Source: Cupriavidus plantarum
Lineage (GTDB): Bacteria > Pseudomonadota > Gammaproteobacteria > Burkholderiales > Burkholderiaceae
DNA: 64,000 bases
Direction: 5' to 3'
Assembly: GCF_905397285.1 (NCBI RefSeq)
Contig: NZ_CAJPUX010000003.1
Span: 62,001-126,000, forward strand
The notes beneath the pieces were generated by a model. That model had not been told where the DNA came from. It did not search any database and saw only the letters and a list, made by a program, of their open reading frames with translations. Of the stretch, positions 1-9,515 are shown in pieces. Position numbers and translations under genes: made by a program. Within the stretch, counting starts at the first letter, position 1; each line of letters starts with the position of its first letter.

Positions 1-644
1 TCAAGCTCGAGCTCAAGGTCCTGGCCGACGTGGGTCTGCTCGGCATGCCCAACGCGGGCAAGTCGACGTTCATCTCGCATATCTCGAATGCGCGGCCGAA
101 GGTGGCCGACTATCCGTTCACGACGCTCCACCCGAATCTGGGCGTGGTCCGCGTCGACCACGAGCAGTCGTTCGTGGTGGCCGACATTCCGGGCCTGATC
201 GAAGGCGCGGCCGAAGGGGCGGGCCTGGGCCATCAGTTCCTGCGCCATCTGCAGCGGACCGGTCTGCTGCTGCATATCGTGGATCTCGCGCCGTTCGACG
301 AGAACGTCGATCCGGTGGCCGAGGCGCGCGCGATCGTCAACGAGCTGAAGAAGTACGACGAGGAGCTGTACGCCAAGCCGCGCTGGCTCGTGCTCAACAA
401 GCTCGACATGGTGCCCGAGGAAGAGCGCGCCGCGCGCGTGAAGGACTTCGTCAAGCGCTACAAGTGGAAGGGTCCGGTGTTCCAGATCTCCGCGCTGGCC
501 GGTGATGGCTGCCGCGAACTGATCTACGCCATCAAGGACCATCTGGAGGCGATCAAGGCCGCGGAAGCCGCGGCGCTCGCCGATCCCGATATCCGGCTCG
601 ACGATCGCCTGCACAATGTGGACCGCGGCGACGGCGAATCCTGA
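1..644 (+). CDS. obgE: GTPase ObgE/CgtA, C-terminal part (5' end outside window)
   Basis: Ribosome-associated Obg GTPase involved in 50S maturation and stress control. The frame is open from base 3, so the N-terminal glycine-rich Obg fold is cut off by the window edge and the GTG at 30 is internal. Visible GTPase motifs are G1 [10 protein letters not shown]3 [10 protein letters not shown]4 NKLD and a G5-like SAL. The tail is short, without a long OCT domain, as usual in proteobacteria. proB follows after 36 bases on the same strand, the common betaproteobacterial order. Family assignment is secure. Confidence 0.97.
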   Translation, partial: KLELKVLADVGLLGMPNAGKSTFISHISNARPKVADYPFTTLHPNLGVVRVDHEQSFVVADIPGLIEGAAEGAGLGHQFLRHLQRTGLLLHIVDLAPFDENVDPVAEARAIVNELKKYDEELYAKPRWLVLNKLDMVPEEERAARVKDFVKRYKWKGPVFQISALAGDGCRELIYAIKDHLEAIKAAEAAALADPDIRLDDRLHNVDRGDGES

Positions 645-680
645 TCGCTCCCCGATCTTCAATTTTTTCGGTACCCCACC

Positions 681-1799
681 ATGCAATCGGTCATCGCGCA
701 GGCAAAACGCATCGTCGTCAAGGTGGGGTCGAGCCTTGTCACCAACGACGGCAAGGGACTCGATCACGACGCGATCGCGCGCTGGGCCGCGCAGATCGCC
801 AAGCTGCGCGCGGCCGGCAAGGAAGTGGTGCTGGTCAGCTCGGGCGCCATCGCCGAAGGGATGCAGCGCCTCGGCTGGACGCGGCGTCCGCGCGAAATCC
901 ACGAGCTGCAGGCCGCCGCCGCCGTCGGGCAGATGGGGCTGGCGCAGGTCTATGAAACGCAGTTCGGCCGCTATGGCATCCGCACCGCGCAGGTGCTGCT
1001 GACCCATGCCGACCTGGCCGACCGGGAGCGCTACCTCAATGCCCGCTCGACGCTGCTGACGCTGTTGTCGCTCGGCGTCGTCCCGATCATCAACGAGAAC
1101 GACACGGTCGTCACCGACGAAATCAAGTTCGGCGACAACGACACGCTCGGCGCGCTCGTGACGAACCTGATCGAAGGGGATGCGCTGGTCATCCTCACCG
1201 ATCAGCGCGGCCTCTACACGGCCGATCCGCGCAAGGACCCGAACGCCGAGTTCGTGCACGAGGCCATGGCTGGCACGCTCGAGCTCGAGGCGATGGCCGG
1301 CGGCGCGGGCAGCGCGATCGGCCGCGGCGGCATGCTGACCAAGATTCTCGCGGCCAAGCGCGCGGCCAAGTCGGGCGCGCACACGACGATCGCGTCGGGC
1401 CGCGAAGCCAATGTGCTGGAGCGTCTGGCCGAGGGCGAAGCCATCGGCACGCAGTTGCTCGCGCCGACGGGCCGGCTGACCGCGCGCAAGCAGTGGATGG
1501 CGGACCATCTGCAGCTGCGCGGGCGCGTGATCATCGACGCTGGCGCGGTGGAAAAGCTGACGGGCGGCGGCAAGTCGCTGCTGCCGATCGGCGTGGTGGA
1601 AGTGCAGGGGGAATTCGCGCGCGGCGAGGTCATCGCGTGCGTGGATCCGGCGGGACTCGAAGTCGCGCGCGGCATCACCAACTATTCGAGCGCCGAGGCC
1701 CGCCTGATCGCGCGCAAGCCGTCATCGGAGATCGAGACGGTGCTGGGCCATCTGAACGAGCCCGAGCTCATCCATCGCGACAACCTGGTGCTGGTGTAA
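681..1799 (+). CDS. proB: Glutamate 5-kinase
   Basis: First step of proline synthesis: ATP-dependent phosphorylation of glutamate to gamma-glutamyl phosphate. The 372 residues have the amino-acid-kinase fold first ([10 protein letters not shown] near the start, then [17 protein letters not shown] and [13 protein letters not shown]) and a C-terminal PUA domain from about residue 280. Length matches the PUA-containing ProB form. It lies directly after obgE and may be co-transcribed. proA is not in this window. Confidence 0.97.
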   Translation: MQSVIAQAKRIVVKVGSSLVTNDGKGLDHDAIARWAAQIAKLRAAGKEVVLVSSGAIAEGMQRLGWTRRPREIHELQAAAAVGQMGLAQVYETQFGRYGIRTAQVLLTHADLADRERYLNARSTLLTLLSLGVVPIINENDTVVTDEIKFGDNDTLGALVTNLIEGDALVILTDQRGLYTADPRKDPNAEFVHEAMAGTLELEAMAGGAGSAIGRGGMLTKILAAKRAAKSGAHTTIASGREANVLERLAEGEAIGTQLLAPTGRLTARKQWMADHLQLRGRVIIDAGAVEKLTGGGKSLLPIGVVEVQGEFARGEVIACVDPAGLEVARGITNYSSAEARLIARKPSSEIETVLGHLNEPELIHRDNLVLV

Positions 1800-1805
1800 G
1801 GCGAT

Positions 1806-1833
1806 GCGGTGCCGCGCGGGAGCGCGGCACCGC
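1806..1833. terminator. GC-rich hairpin between convergent proB and CNP1-like gene
   Basis: A perfect 12-bp stem (GCGGTGCCGCGC at 1806-1817, GCGCGGCACCGC at 1822-1833) with a GGGA loop, seven bases after the proB stop and six before the stop of the opposing gene. There is no T-tract on either side, so it is not a canonical intrinsic terminator. A transcript-end stabilising hairpin or barrier between converging transcripts is an inference. Confidence 0.5.
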
Positions 1834-1839
1834 TCCGGA

Positions 1840-2403
1840 TTACTTGCGGAAGGTCGGGGCGTACGCGCGCAGGTCGCGCACGAGCTTTTCCGGCTTGCCG
1901 GCGACGGTGCGGCCGTCGCAGAAATAATCGGTGGCAAGCGTCGACGCATAGCTGTTGCGCTGGCGCGTCGCCATCCGCTGCCAGTCGTCCATGCCGCGGT
2001 TCGAAATCCAGTCCTTGCTGCCGGTCGGCATCGTCGCGTAGATCTTGCGCTCGAACGCGTCGCAGCGCATGCCTTCATAGCTCACGTTCCGCGCGCCGGT
2101 CTTGCTCGTGATGACCACCGTGTAGCGCACGACGTTGTCGGCGCCCACGCTGACGGACTTGGCATCGACCGCGAAGTCGAAGTTGCCCGAGTCGTTGACG
2201 GAGAACGGAATCAGATCGGCGTCCTGCGGCGGGGCCGGCAACACCGTTTCGCCTTCCTTGAAGGGCTTGGTGTCGAACGGATCGAGCCAGGCGACCTCGC
2301 CGTCGTCGTGTTGCTTGCTATTGGTCTTGCAACCTCCCAGCACGAGGCAGGCTGCAACAAGCAGCAGCCCGGCGCGAGCGGCCGGGCCGGTAAAGCGTTT
2401 CAT
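1840..2403 (-). CDS. CNP1-like family lipoprotein
   Basis: 187 residues with a lipoprotein signal peptide: basic start MKRF, hydrophobic stretch, lipobox LVLGGC with the modified Cys near residue 25. The rest matches my recollection of the CNP1-like family (named after a Neisseria cryptic protein), whose function is unknown. Likely an outer-membrane-anchored periplasmic protein. Its ATG shares one base with the rppH stop (TGATG), so it is translationally coupled to rppH. No catalytic motif is visible. Confidence 0.8.
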   Translation of the reverse strand: MKRFTGPAARAGLLLVAACLVLGGCKTNSKQHDDGEVAWLDPFDTKPFKEGETVLPAPPQDADLIPFSVNDSGNFDFAVDAKSVSVGADNVVRYTVVITSKTGARNVSYEGMRCDAFERKIYATMPTGSKDWISNRGMDDWQRMATRQRNSYASTLATDYFCDGRTVAGKPEKLVRDLRAYAPTFRK

Positions 2404-3053
2404 CAGGACTCCGTTTGGTCAGTAGGCGCCGGATCGGCCGGCGCGGCAGGTTCGGCCGCCATTGTCGCAGAGTGAGCGGGCGCGGCCGCAGCGGGCGCGC
2501 ACGACGAGACCGCCGGGCGCTGTCCGCCTTGCCGGCCGTGGCCGCCATGATGGTTGCCGTACGGGCTCAGCGGCACGCGGCTGCGATGCAGGAAGCGCGA
2601 CAACTCGGTCAGCGCCATCTGGTAGACGTCGCGCTTGAACTCGATGACGGCATCCAGCGGCACCCAGTACTGGCTCCAGCGCCACGCATCGAATTCCGGA
2701 TGGTCGCTGGCGCGCAGCTGGATGTCGCAGTCGCGACAGACCATGCGCAGCAGGAACCAGATCTGCTTCTGGCCCCTGTAATGGCCGCGGATTTCGCGGC
2801 GAATGAACTTGTCCGGCACCTCATAACGCAGCCAGTCGCGCGTGCGACCGACAATCCTGACGTGCTCCGGAAGCAGGCCGACTTCTTCTTGCAGCTCGCG
2901 GTACATGGCCTGTTCCGGCGTCTCGCCGTACTTGATGCCACCTTGCGGAAACTGCCAGGAATGTTCGCCGATTCGCTTGCCCCAGAAGACCTCGTTGCGT
3001 GCGTTGATGAGGATGATGCCGACGTTCGGGCGAAAGCCTTCACGATCGAGCAT
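2403..3053 (-). CDS. rppH: RNA pyrophosphohydrolase (Nudix hydrolase)
   Basis: Removes pyrophosphate from triphosphorylated 5' mRNA ends, opening them to RNase E decay. The N-terminus [20 protein letters not shown] is typical of RppH, and the Nudix box is visible as [20 protein letters not shown] followed by VGL. The 216 residues include about 55 beyond the catalytic domain that are His/Gly and then Ala/Pro-rich, a low-complexity tail common in betaproteobacterial RppH. Divergent from proS, and upstream of the CNP1-like gene in one transcription unit. Confidence 0.96.
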   Translation of the reverse strand: MLDREGFRPNVGIILINARNEVFWGKRIGEHSWQFPQGGIKYGETPEQAMYRELQEEVGLLPEHVRIVGRTRDWLRYEVPDKFIRREIRGHYRGQKQIWFLLRMVCRDCDIQLRASDHPEFDAWRWSQYWVPLDAVIEFKRDVYQMALTELSRFLHRSRVPLSPYGNHHGGHGRQGGQRPAVSSCAPAAAAPAHSATMAAEPAAPADPAPTDQTES

Positions 3054-3085
3054 GACTGCACCTCGAATCCTTTAGAATTACGTCG

Positions 3086-3091
3086 ATTATA
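3086..3091 (-). promoter_or_regulatory. Candidate -10 element for rppH
   Basis: Reads TATAAT on the minus strand, a perfect sigma-70 -10 hexamer, 33 bases upstream of the rppH ATG. No good -35 hexamer is seen at 16-18 bp. Assignment rests on the -10 alone. Confidence 0.35.
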
Positions 3092-3237
3092 AAGGAAGCG
3101 CGCGGGTCGGCCCGGCGAGGGGAATGCTGGTTTTCCCCGAGCGGCAAGGGCAGTTTCAGGCGCGTCTGCCTGGACGTCGCGCACCCCCGTCTCGCCCACC
3201 GAACGAACTTACGCAGAGATCGCAGAGAAATCAACGG

Positions 3238-4971
3238 ATGAAAGCCTCGCAATTCTTCATTTCCACGCTCAAGGAAGCGCCCGCCGACGCGGAAATCGTG
3301 TCGCACAAACTGATGATGCGTGCCGGCATGATCAAGAAGCTCGGCGCCGGCATCTATAACTACATGCCAGTGGGCCTGCGCGTGATCCGCAAGGTGGAGA
3401 ACATCGTCCGCGAGGAAATGAACCGTGCCGGGGCGGTGGAGCTGTCCATGCCGGTGATCCAGCCGGCGGAGCTGTGGCAGGAAACGGGCCGCTGGGACAA
3501 GATGGGCCCGGAGCTGCTGCGCCTGAAGGACCGCCATGAACGCGATTTCGCCGTCCAGCCGACCTCGGAGGAGGTGGTGACGGACATCGCGCGCAGCGAA
3601 ATCCGCAGCTACAAGCAGCTGCCGGTGAATTTCTATCAGATTCAGACGAAATTCCGCGACGAGCGCCGTCCGCGCTTCGGCATCATGCGCGGCCGCGAAT
3701 TCACGATGAAGGATGCGTACTCGTTCGACCGCGACGTCGAAGGGCTAAAGGTCTCGTACAAGTCGATGTATGACGCGTACGTGCGCATCTTCCAGCGGTT
3801 CGGTCTCGAATTTCGCGCGGTGGCCGCCGACAACGGCGCGATCGGCGGCTCGGGCTCGCACGAGTTCCACGTGATCGCCGACACCGGCGAGGACGCCATC
3901 GTGTACTGCCCGACTTCGGACTACGCGGCCAACATGGAGGCGGCAGAGGCGCTGCCGCTGATCGCCAGCCGGGCCGCGCCCACGGAGGCGATGGTCAAGG
4001 CCTCGACGCCCGGCAAGGCCAAGTGCGAGCACGTGGCCGAGTTCCTCGGCATGCCGCTCGAACGTACGATCAAGTCGATCGTGCTGGCCAAGGACGCCGC
4101 GGAAGGTGCCAATACGGGCGCCGAGATCTGGCTGCTGCTGTTGCGCGGCGACCACGAACTGAACGAGGTCAAGGCCTCGAAGGTGCCGGGGTTGCTGGAC
4201 TTCCGTTTCGCAACGGAAGCCGAGATCGTCGAGACGTTCGGCACGCCGCCGGGCTACCTCGGTCCCGTCGGCACGAAGAAGCCCGTCAAGGTCGTTGCCG
4301 ATCGCACGGTCGCGAACATGAGCGACTTCTGCGTTGGCGCGAACGAGCGCGACTATCACCTGACGGGCGTGAACTGGGGCCGCGACCTGCCCGAGCCGAT
4401 CGTCGCGGATATCCGCAACGTGGTGGCGGGCGACGCCTCGCCGGACGGCAAGGGCGTGCTGGACATCTGCCGCGGCATCGAAGTCGGCCACGTGTTCATG
4501 CTCGGCACGCGGTATTCGGAATCGATGAACGCGACGTACCTGGACCAGAACGGCAAGACGCAGCCGATGCAGATGGGCTGCTACGGCATTGGCGTGACGC
4601 GGATCCTGGGCGCGGCGATCGAACAGAACTTCGACGAGCGCGGCATCATCTGGCCGGCTGCGATCGCGCCGTTCGCCGTGGTGATCTGCCCGCTGGGCTA
4701 CGACCGCTCGGAAGGCGTGAAGGCCGAGGCCGACCGCATCCACGCGGAGCTGCTCGCAGCCGGCGTGGACGTGATCATCGACGATCGCGGCGAGCGTCCG
4801 GGCGTAATGTTCGCCGACTGGGAACTGATCGGCGTACCGCATCGCGTGGTGGTCGGCGACCGTGGCCTGAAGGAAGGCAAGGTCGAGTACCAGGGCCGTC
4901 GCGATACCGAGGCAACGCAGGTCGCCGTGGCCGATATCGTCGCGCACGTGCGCGGCAAGCTCGCGAACTGA
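3238..4971 (+). CDS. proS: Prolyl-tRNA synthetase
   Basis: Class II aminoacyl-tRNA synthetase, bacterial type, charging tRNA-Pro. The start [20 protein letters not shown] at 3238 is the standard N-terminus. An in-frame upstream start at 3124 would add 38 unrelated residues. The order is catalytic core (motif 2 around [20 protein letters not shown]), a central YbaK-like editing domain (roughly residues 230-390), motif 3 ([13 protein letters not shown]) and the anticodon-binding domain. The 577-residue length is usual. The next gene begins six bases after the stop. Confidence 0.97.
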   Translation: MKASQFFISTLKEAPADAEIVSHKLMMRAGMIKKLGAGIYNYMPVGLRVIRKVENIVREEMNRAGAVELSMPVIQPAELWQETGRWDKMGPELLRLKDRHERDFAVQPTSEEVVTDIARSEIRSYKQLPVNFYQIQTKFRDERRPRFGIMRGREFTMKDAYSFDRDVEGLKVSYKSMYDAYVRIFQRFGLEFRAVAADNGAIGGSGSHEFHVIADTGEDAIVYCPTSDYAANMEAAEALPLIASRAAPTEAMVKASTPGKAKCEHVAEFLGMPLERTIKSIVLAKDAAEGANTGAEIWLLLLRGDHELNEVKASKVPGLLDFRFATEAEIVETFGTPPGYLGPVGTKKPVKVVADRTVANMSDFCVGANERDYHLTGVNWGRDLPEPIVADIRNVVAGDASPDGKGVLDICRGIEVGHVFMLGTRYSESMNATYLDQNGKTQPMQMGCYGIGVTRILGAAIEQNFDERGIIWPAAIAPFAVVICPLGYDRSEGVKAEADRIHAELLAAGVDVIIDDRGERPGVMFADWELIGVPHRVVVGDRGLKEGKVEYQGRRDTEATQVAVADIVAHVRGKLAN

Positions 4972-4976
4972 GTGCC

Positions 4977-5747
4977 ATGAACGCCCGGCCGCACCGCTCC
5001 GCTACGCGCCTTCGTCCGCTGCATCGGCTGATGCGCGCGGGCGGTCTGGTGCTCACGCTGGGGCTGACGCTGACGGCAGGCGCGGCGTATGCCGGCGCGC
5101 AGAAGGAGGAGGCGCTGGCCGACTCCGTGCGCGGCGCGCTGGCCGCGGCGATCGCCGACAACCGGCCCGTGCGGCCCGCGTTCGCGAGCGGCACGGAGCG
5201 GCTTGGCTACCTGAAGTGGCTCGGCGAGATGTCGCGCCGCCTCGAGGCGAAGATCCCGGAGCCGCAGGTGCGCGTGGAGCTGATCGAGACCGTGTATTAC
5301 GAGGCCAAGCGCGCGGGGCTCGAACCGGCGCTCGTGCTCGGTCTCGTCCAGGTCGAAAGCGGATTTCGCAAATACGCGATCAGCTCGGCCGATGCGCGCG
5401 GCCTGATGCAGGTCATGCCGTTCTGGGTGCGCGCGATCGGCGATGGCGACACGCGCAAGCTCTTCCACCTGCAGAGCAACCTGCGGTACGGCTGCACGAT
5501 CCTGCGCCACTACCTCGACCGCGAGAGCGGCGACCTGTTCCTGGCGCTCGGCCGGTACAACGGCAGCCGGGGCCGGCCCGAATATCCGAACGCGGTGCTG
5601 GCGGCGTGGAAGCGCTGGCAGTATTCTGAAGCGACGGTGACCATGGCCGGCGACCCGGAGCCCGCGGCGCCCGCGCGGCGCGCATTGCCGCCGGAAGCGC
5701 CCGCGCGCAATCCTTTCTCGCCGCAGCGGATCACCAATCCATCCTGA
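4977..5747 (+). CDS. Lytic transglycosylase (SLT domain)
   Basis: Periplasmic murein-cleaving enzyme. The 256 residues begin with a basic region and a signal-like hydrophobic segment ending AGAAYAGA. The SLT domain has the family catalytic glutamate in LGLVQVESGF (Glu127), then SSADARGLMQVMPFW and a GRYNGSRGRPEYPNAV segment. The C-terminal 40 residues are Pro/Ala-rich. The ATG at 4977 lies five bases after proS, suggesting co-transcription with proS and the following oxygenase. Confidence 0.92.
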   Translation: MNARPHRSATRLRPLHRLMRAGGLVLTLGLTLTAGAAYAGAQKEEALADSVRGALAAAIADNRPVRPAFASGTERLGYLKWLGEMSRRLEAKIPEPQVRVELIETVYYEAKRAGLEPALVLGLVQVESGFRKYAISSADARGLMQVMPFWVRAIGDGDTRKLFHLQSNLRYGCTILRHYLDRESGDLFLALGRYNGSRGRPEYPNAVLAAWKRWQYSEATVTMAGDPEPAAPARRALPPEAPARNPFSPQRITNPS

Positions 5748-5759
5748 CGTAACGCGATC

Positions 5760-6689
5760 ATGACCATCGAGACGAAGGGCGGCTATTGCTCCTCCTCGCC
5801 CGAGCTGGAGCACTGGCTGGCGCGACATATCGAACAGGGATTCGGCGCCGAGGCGCTGGTTCGCTCGATGCTGCGCTCGGGCTACGACGCGGCATTCGCG
5901 CGCGACACCGTGGCGGCCGCATTGGGACTGCCGATGCCGCCGACGGCCGCGGCGCCGATGCGTACGCCGATGATGGCGCCCGCATCCGTGGGGTTGTCGG
6001 CCGTGTCGGCGCAGCAGCCGGCGGGCAGCGACGTCGCGCAACAGCCGGGCGGCAACGCGTTCCGGCATCTCGGTCATACGATTCCCATCCTGTTCGCGCT
6101 GGAAGCCCCGCGGATTCTGCTGCTGCAGAACCTGCTGACCGATGCCGAGTGCGACGCGCTGGTCGCGTTGTCGCGGGGCAGGCTCGAGCGTTCGCCCGTG
6201 GTGAATCCCGATACCGGCGACGAGAATCTGATCGACGCGCGCACGAGCATGGGCGCGATGTTCCAGGTGGGCGAGCACGCGCTGATCGAACGCATCGAGG
6301 CGCGCATCGCGGCGGTCACGGGGCTTCCCGTCGAGCATGGCGAAGGCCTGCAGATCCTGAACTACAAGCCCGGCGGCGAGTACCAGCCGCACTTCGACTT
6401 CTTCAATCCGCAGCGCCCAGGCGAGGCACGCCAGTTACGCGTCGGCGGCCAGCGCGTGGCCACGCTCGTCATTTACCTCAACAGCCCGCCTGCCGGTGGC
6501 GCCACGGCGTTCCCGAAGCTCGGGCTCGAGGTGGCGCCGGTCAAGGGCAATGCGGTGTTCTTCAGCTATCAGTTGCCCGATGGCGGCCTCGACGATCGCA
6601 CCCTGCACGCCGGGTTGCCGGTGGAGTCGGGCGAGAAATGGATCGCCACCAAGTGGCTGCGCGAACATCCGTACCGGAGCGCGATCTGA
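5760..6689 (+). CDS. 2-oxoglutarate/Fe(II) oxygenase, prolyl 4-hydroxylase-like
   Basis: Non-haem iron dioxygenase of the P4Hc family. The Fe ligands are His211 and Asp213 (YQPHFDFF) and His283 (TLHAG); Lys293 (GEKWIATKW) would bind 2-oxoglutarate. About 100 residues precede the catalytic domain: a helical region that looks UBA-like (EHWLARHIEQGFGAEALVRS), then an Ala/Met/Pro-rich linker. The target is unknown; bacterial members hydroxylate peptidyl proline in several proteins. It follows the transglycosylase by 12 bases. Confidence 0.9.
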   Translation: MTIETKGGYCSSSPELEHWLARHIEQGFGAEALVRSMLRSGYDAAFARDTVAAALGLPMPPTAAAPMRTPMMAPASVGLSAVSAQQPAGSDVAQQPGGNAFRHLGHTIPILFALEAPRILLLQNLLTDAECDALVALSRGRLERSPVVNPDTGDENLIDARTSMGAMFQVGEHALIERIEARIAAVTGLPVEHGEGLQILNYKPGGEYQPHFDFFNPQRPGEARQLRVGGQRVATLVIYLNSPPAGGATAFPKLGLEVAPVKGNAVFFSYQLPDGGLDDRTLHAGLPVESGEKWIATKWLREHPYRSAI

Positions 6690-6785
6690 CGCGTACCGGC
6701 ACCTTTTAGCTAAACCGTACCGGTACTGTATAGGCGGAGCCGCCTAGACTTGGGTGTTCCATCGTTACCCGTTTCTGGAATTCCC

Positions 6786-7409
6786 ATGGCTCTCGGTCAG
6801 CTTCTTGCCGGCTCCGGCATGTTCGCAGCGTTCTGCGCGTTCGCGCTCGTTTCCTCGATCACCCCCGGTCCGAACAACACGATGGTGCTGGCCTCGGGCG
6901 TGAACTTCGGCTTTGCGCGCACGGTGCCGCATCTGCTGGGCATCAGCATCGGTTTCTCGCTGATGGTGGCGCTGGTCGGATTGGGTCTGGGTTCGGTGTT
7001 CACCGCGCTGCCGTGGACATGGCACGTGCTGCGCGCGGTCGCCGCCGTCTATCTGGTCTGGCTCGCGTGGAAGCTGGCGACGTCGGGCGGCGTGCAGGAC
7101 CGCGACGTCGCGCGGCCGATGACGTTCCTCCGCGCGGCGGCGTTCCAGTGGGTGAATCCGAAGGCGTGGGTGATGGCGGTGGGCGCGTGCAGCACCTACG
7201 TGCTGCACGGCAATGTCTGGCTCAACGTGCTGCTGATGGCGGGCGTCTTCGCGGTAATCAACCTGCCGAGCGTGGCGATGTGGGCGGTGTTCGGATCCGC
7301 GCTGCGCCGCTGGCTTGCGTCGCCACGCGTGCTGCGCGCGTTCAACGTGACGATGGCGCTGTTGCTGCTGGCGTCGCTGTGGCCGATCCTGGCCGGCCAC
7401 CACGCCTGA
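6786..7409 (+). CDS. LysE/RhtB-family amino-acid exporter
   Basis: Inner-membrane exporter of about 207 residues with the six hydrophobic segments of the LysE/RhtB fold. The N-terminal signature SSITPGPNNTMVLASGVNFG is diagnostic, and FQWVNPKAWVMAVGA is the conserved mid-protein motif. The start at 6786 (MALGQLLAG) is chosen over an upstream in-frame codon at 6750 because the added residues are not part of the fold. Substrate cannot be told from sequence. Converges on hpt. Confidence 0.92.
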   Translation: MALGQLLAGSGMFAAFCAFALVSSITPGPNNTMVLASGVNFGFARTVPHLLGISIGFSLMVALVGLGLGSVFTALPWTWHVLRAVAAVYLVWLAWKLATSGGVQDRDVARPMTFLRAAAFQWVNPKAWVMAVGACSTYVLHGNVWLNVLLMAGVFAVINLPSVAMWAVFGSALRRWLASPRVLRAFNVTMALLLLASLWPILAGHHA

Positions 7410-7433
7410 CCTTCATTCCCCTCGGCACTCTCC

Positions 7434-7976
7434 TCAGAGCAGCGCGCGAATCGTGCCGAGGTTGCGCCAGTAGCCCTTGGCGTCCATGCCGCAGCCGAAC
7501 ACGTAACGGTCCGGCACCTTGAAGCCGCAGAAGTCCGGATGCATGGGCTTCGGCTTCGACAGCGTCTTCTCGCACAACACGGCCGCGTGGAACTCCTTCG
7601 CGCCCATGTCCATGATGCGCTCGCGGATCGCGGCCATCGTCTCGCCTTCGTCGAGGATGTCGTCGAGCACGAGCACGATGCGGTCCTTGACCGATTCGCG
7701 CGGCGCCACGCGCCACTGCATCTCGCCACCCACCGTCTTGTTGTTGTAGCGCGAGAGGTGAATGTAGTCGAACTCCAGCGGAAACTGCAGCTTTGGCAGC
7801 AGCATGCCCGTGAAGACGACGGCGCCTCCCATCACGGACAGCACGAGCGGAAAGGCGTCACCCATGCGGGCGGTGATCTCGCCCGCCATGCGGTCCAGCG
7901 ACGCTTCCACTTCCGCGGCGCTGACGATTTCCTCGGAGCTGGACCAGAGTTCGCGAGCCTGTTCTGCGGTCAACAT
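7434..7976 (-). CDS. hpt: Hypoxanthine/guanine phosphoribosyltransferase
   Basis: Purine salvage enzyme joining hypoxanthine or guanine to PRPP. 180 residues. The PRPP-binding motif is IVLVLDDILDEGETM, the loop-I region is MGGAVVFTGMLLP, and the base-pocket segment is KVPDRYVFGCGMDAKGYWRN. The variant annotated in Burkholderiales as hypoxanthine-guanine phosphoribosyltransferase fits in length and motifs. It is 25 bases from the ffh stop on the same strand. Confidence 0.93.
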   Translation of the reverse strand: MLTAEQARELWSSSEEIVSAAEVEASLDRMAGEITARMGDAFPLVLSVMGGAVVFTGMLLPKLQFPLEFDYIHLSRYNNKTVGGEMQWRVAPRESVKDRIVLVLDDILDEGETMAAIRERIMDMGAKEFHAAVLCEKTLSKPKPMHPDFCGFKVPDRYVFGCGMDAKGYWRNLGTIRALL

Positions 7977-8001
7977 GATCGATATCCTAGTTTGTGGAGG
8001 C

Positions 8002-9396
8002 TCAGCGGTTGAAGAGGCCCTTCATGCCGCCCTTCATCGCGCCCATCTGGCGCATCATCTTCATCATGCCGCCGCCCTTGAGCTTTTTCATCATGCCCTG
8101 CATCTGGTCGAACTGGTTCAGCAGCCGGTTGACTTCCTGCACCGGCACGCCGGCGCCCGCCGCGATGCGGCGCTTGCGGCTGGCCTTGATCAGTTCCGGC
8201 TTGGCGCGTTCCTGCGGCGTCATGCTGTTGATGATGCCTTCCATCCGGCGCACCTGCTTCTCCGCCTGATCCATGTTGGCGCCCTGCGCCTGCTGGGCGA
8301 ACTGCGCGGGCAGCTTGTCCACGAGGCTGCCGATCCCACCCATCTTCTTCATCTGGCCAATCTGCGCCTTGAAGTCCTCGAGGTCGAAACCGCCGGTCTT
8401 CTTGATCTTCTTGGCGAGCTTCTCGGCGGCGTCCATGTCCACGCCGCGCTGCGCTTCCTCGACCAGCGCGAGGATGTCGCCCATGCCAAGAATCCGCTGG
8501 GCCATGCGGTCCGGATAGAACGGCTCTAGTCCGTCCAGCTTTTCGCCGACGCCGACGAACTTGATGGGGCGGCCCGTCACGTGGCGGACGGAGAGGGCGG
8601 CACCGCCGCGCGCATCGCCATCCAGCTTGGTCAGCACGACGCCCGTCAGCGGGAGCGTGTCGTTGAACGCCTTGGCCGTGTTGACCGCGTCCTGGCCGAG
8701 CATCGCGTCCACGACGAACAGCGTTTCGGCGGGCTTGAGTTCGGCGTGCAGCGCGGCGATTTCTTTCATCATCGCCTCGTCGATACCGAGCCGGCCGGCC
8801 GTATCGACGATCAGCACATCGTGATAATGCTTGCGCGCCCAGTCCACCGCGGCGCGCGCGATGTCCACCGGCTTCTGGTCCGGCTGCGACGGGAAGAAGT
8901 CCGCGCCGACCTGCTCGGACACGGTTTTCAGCTGGGCGATAGCGGCGGGACGATACACGTCGCACGACACGGTCAGCACCTTCTTCTTCTTCGTTTCCTT
9001 GAGCCACTTCGACAGCTTGCCGACCGTGGTCGTTTTGCCGGCGCCCTGGAGGCCCGCCATCAGGATGATCGCGGGCGGCTGGACGTTGAGGTTCAGCTCG
9101 CCGGCCTTGTTGCCGGCGGTGACGGCTTCCTCGCCGCCGATGACCGAGGTCAGCTCGCGCTGGACCACGCCGACCAGCGCCTGGCCGGGGGTCAGGCTCG
9201 AGACGACGTCTTCGCCGAGCGCCTTTTCCTTGACGCGGGCGATGAATTCACGGACCACCGGGAGGGCGACGTCGGCCTCGAGCATGGCAAGGCGCACTTC
9301 GCGCAGCATCTCGGCGGTATTGGCCTCGGTCAGTCGGGCCTCGCCGCGCATGGTCTTGACGACCCGCGCCAGGCGTTGTGTGAGGTTGTCCAGCAT
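8002..9396 (-). CDS. ffh: Signal recognition particle GTPase
   Basis: Protein subunit of SRP that, with 4.5S RNA, delivers nascent membrane proteins to FtsY. The order is N domain (from MLDNLTQRLARVVKTMRG), G domain (G1 GLQGAGKTT, G3 DTAGR, G4 TKLDGDARGG) and methionine-rich M domain ending MKGGMKGLFNR. The start at 9396 replaces a longer frame whose extra 34 residues are unlike Ffh; the resulting 464 residues is normal. Divergent from the CcsA-like gene with 119 bases between. Confidence 0.97.
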   Translation of the reverse strand: MLDNLTQRLARVVKTMRGEARLTEANTAEMLREVRLAMLEADVALPVVREFIARVKEKALGEDVVSSLTPGQALVGVVQRELTSVIGGEEAVTAGNKAGELNLNVQPPAIILMAGLQGAGKTTTVGKLSKWLKETKKKKVLTVSCDVYRPAAIAQLKTVSEQVGADFFPSQPDQKPVDIARAAVDWARKHYHDVLIVDTAGRLGIDEAMMKEIAALHAELKPAETLFVVDAMLGQDAVNTAKAFNDTLPLTGVVLTKLDGDARGGAALSVRHVTGRPIKFVGVGEKLDGLEPFYPDRMAQRILGMGDILALVEEAQRGVDMDAAEKLAKKIKKTGGFDLEDFKAQIGQMKKMGGIGSLVDKLPAQFAQQAQGANMDQAEKQVRRMEGIINSMTPQERAKPELIKASRKRRIAAGAGVPVQEVNRLLNQFDQMQGMMKKLKGGGMMKMMRQMGAMKGGMKGLFNR

Positions 9397-9515
9397 GGCA
9401 GAAAAGGGGGAAGTTCCGGCTAGGGTGAGGCGCCTGTGCGACGCTCGTCCACGGTCGTTGCAGGAGCTTGCGCCTGCGGGAGCCGCCGACAAGGGCACTA
9501 AGGTAAACTGCGCAA

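Noticed and set aside
7420..7461. Inverted repeat CCTCGGCAC / GTGCCGAGG as terminator between the LysE and hpt genes
   Set aside because: The loop is about 24 bases, one arm lies inside the hpt coding sequence, and there is no T-tract.
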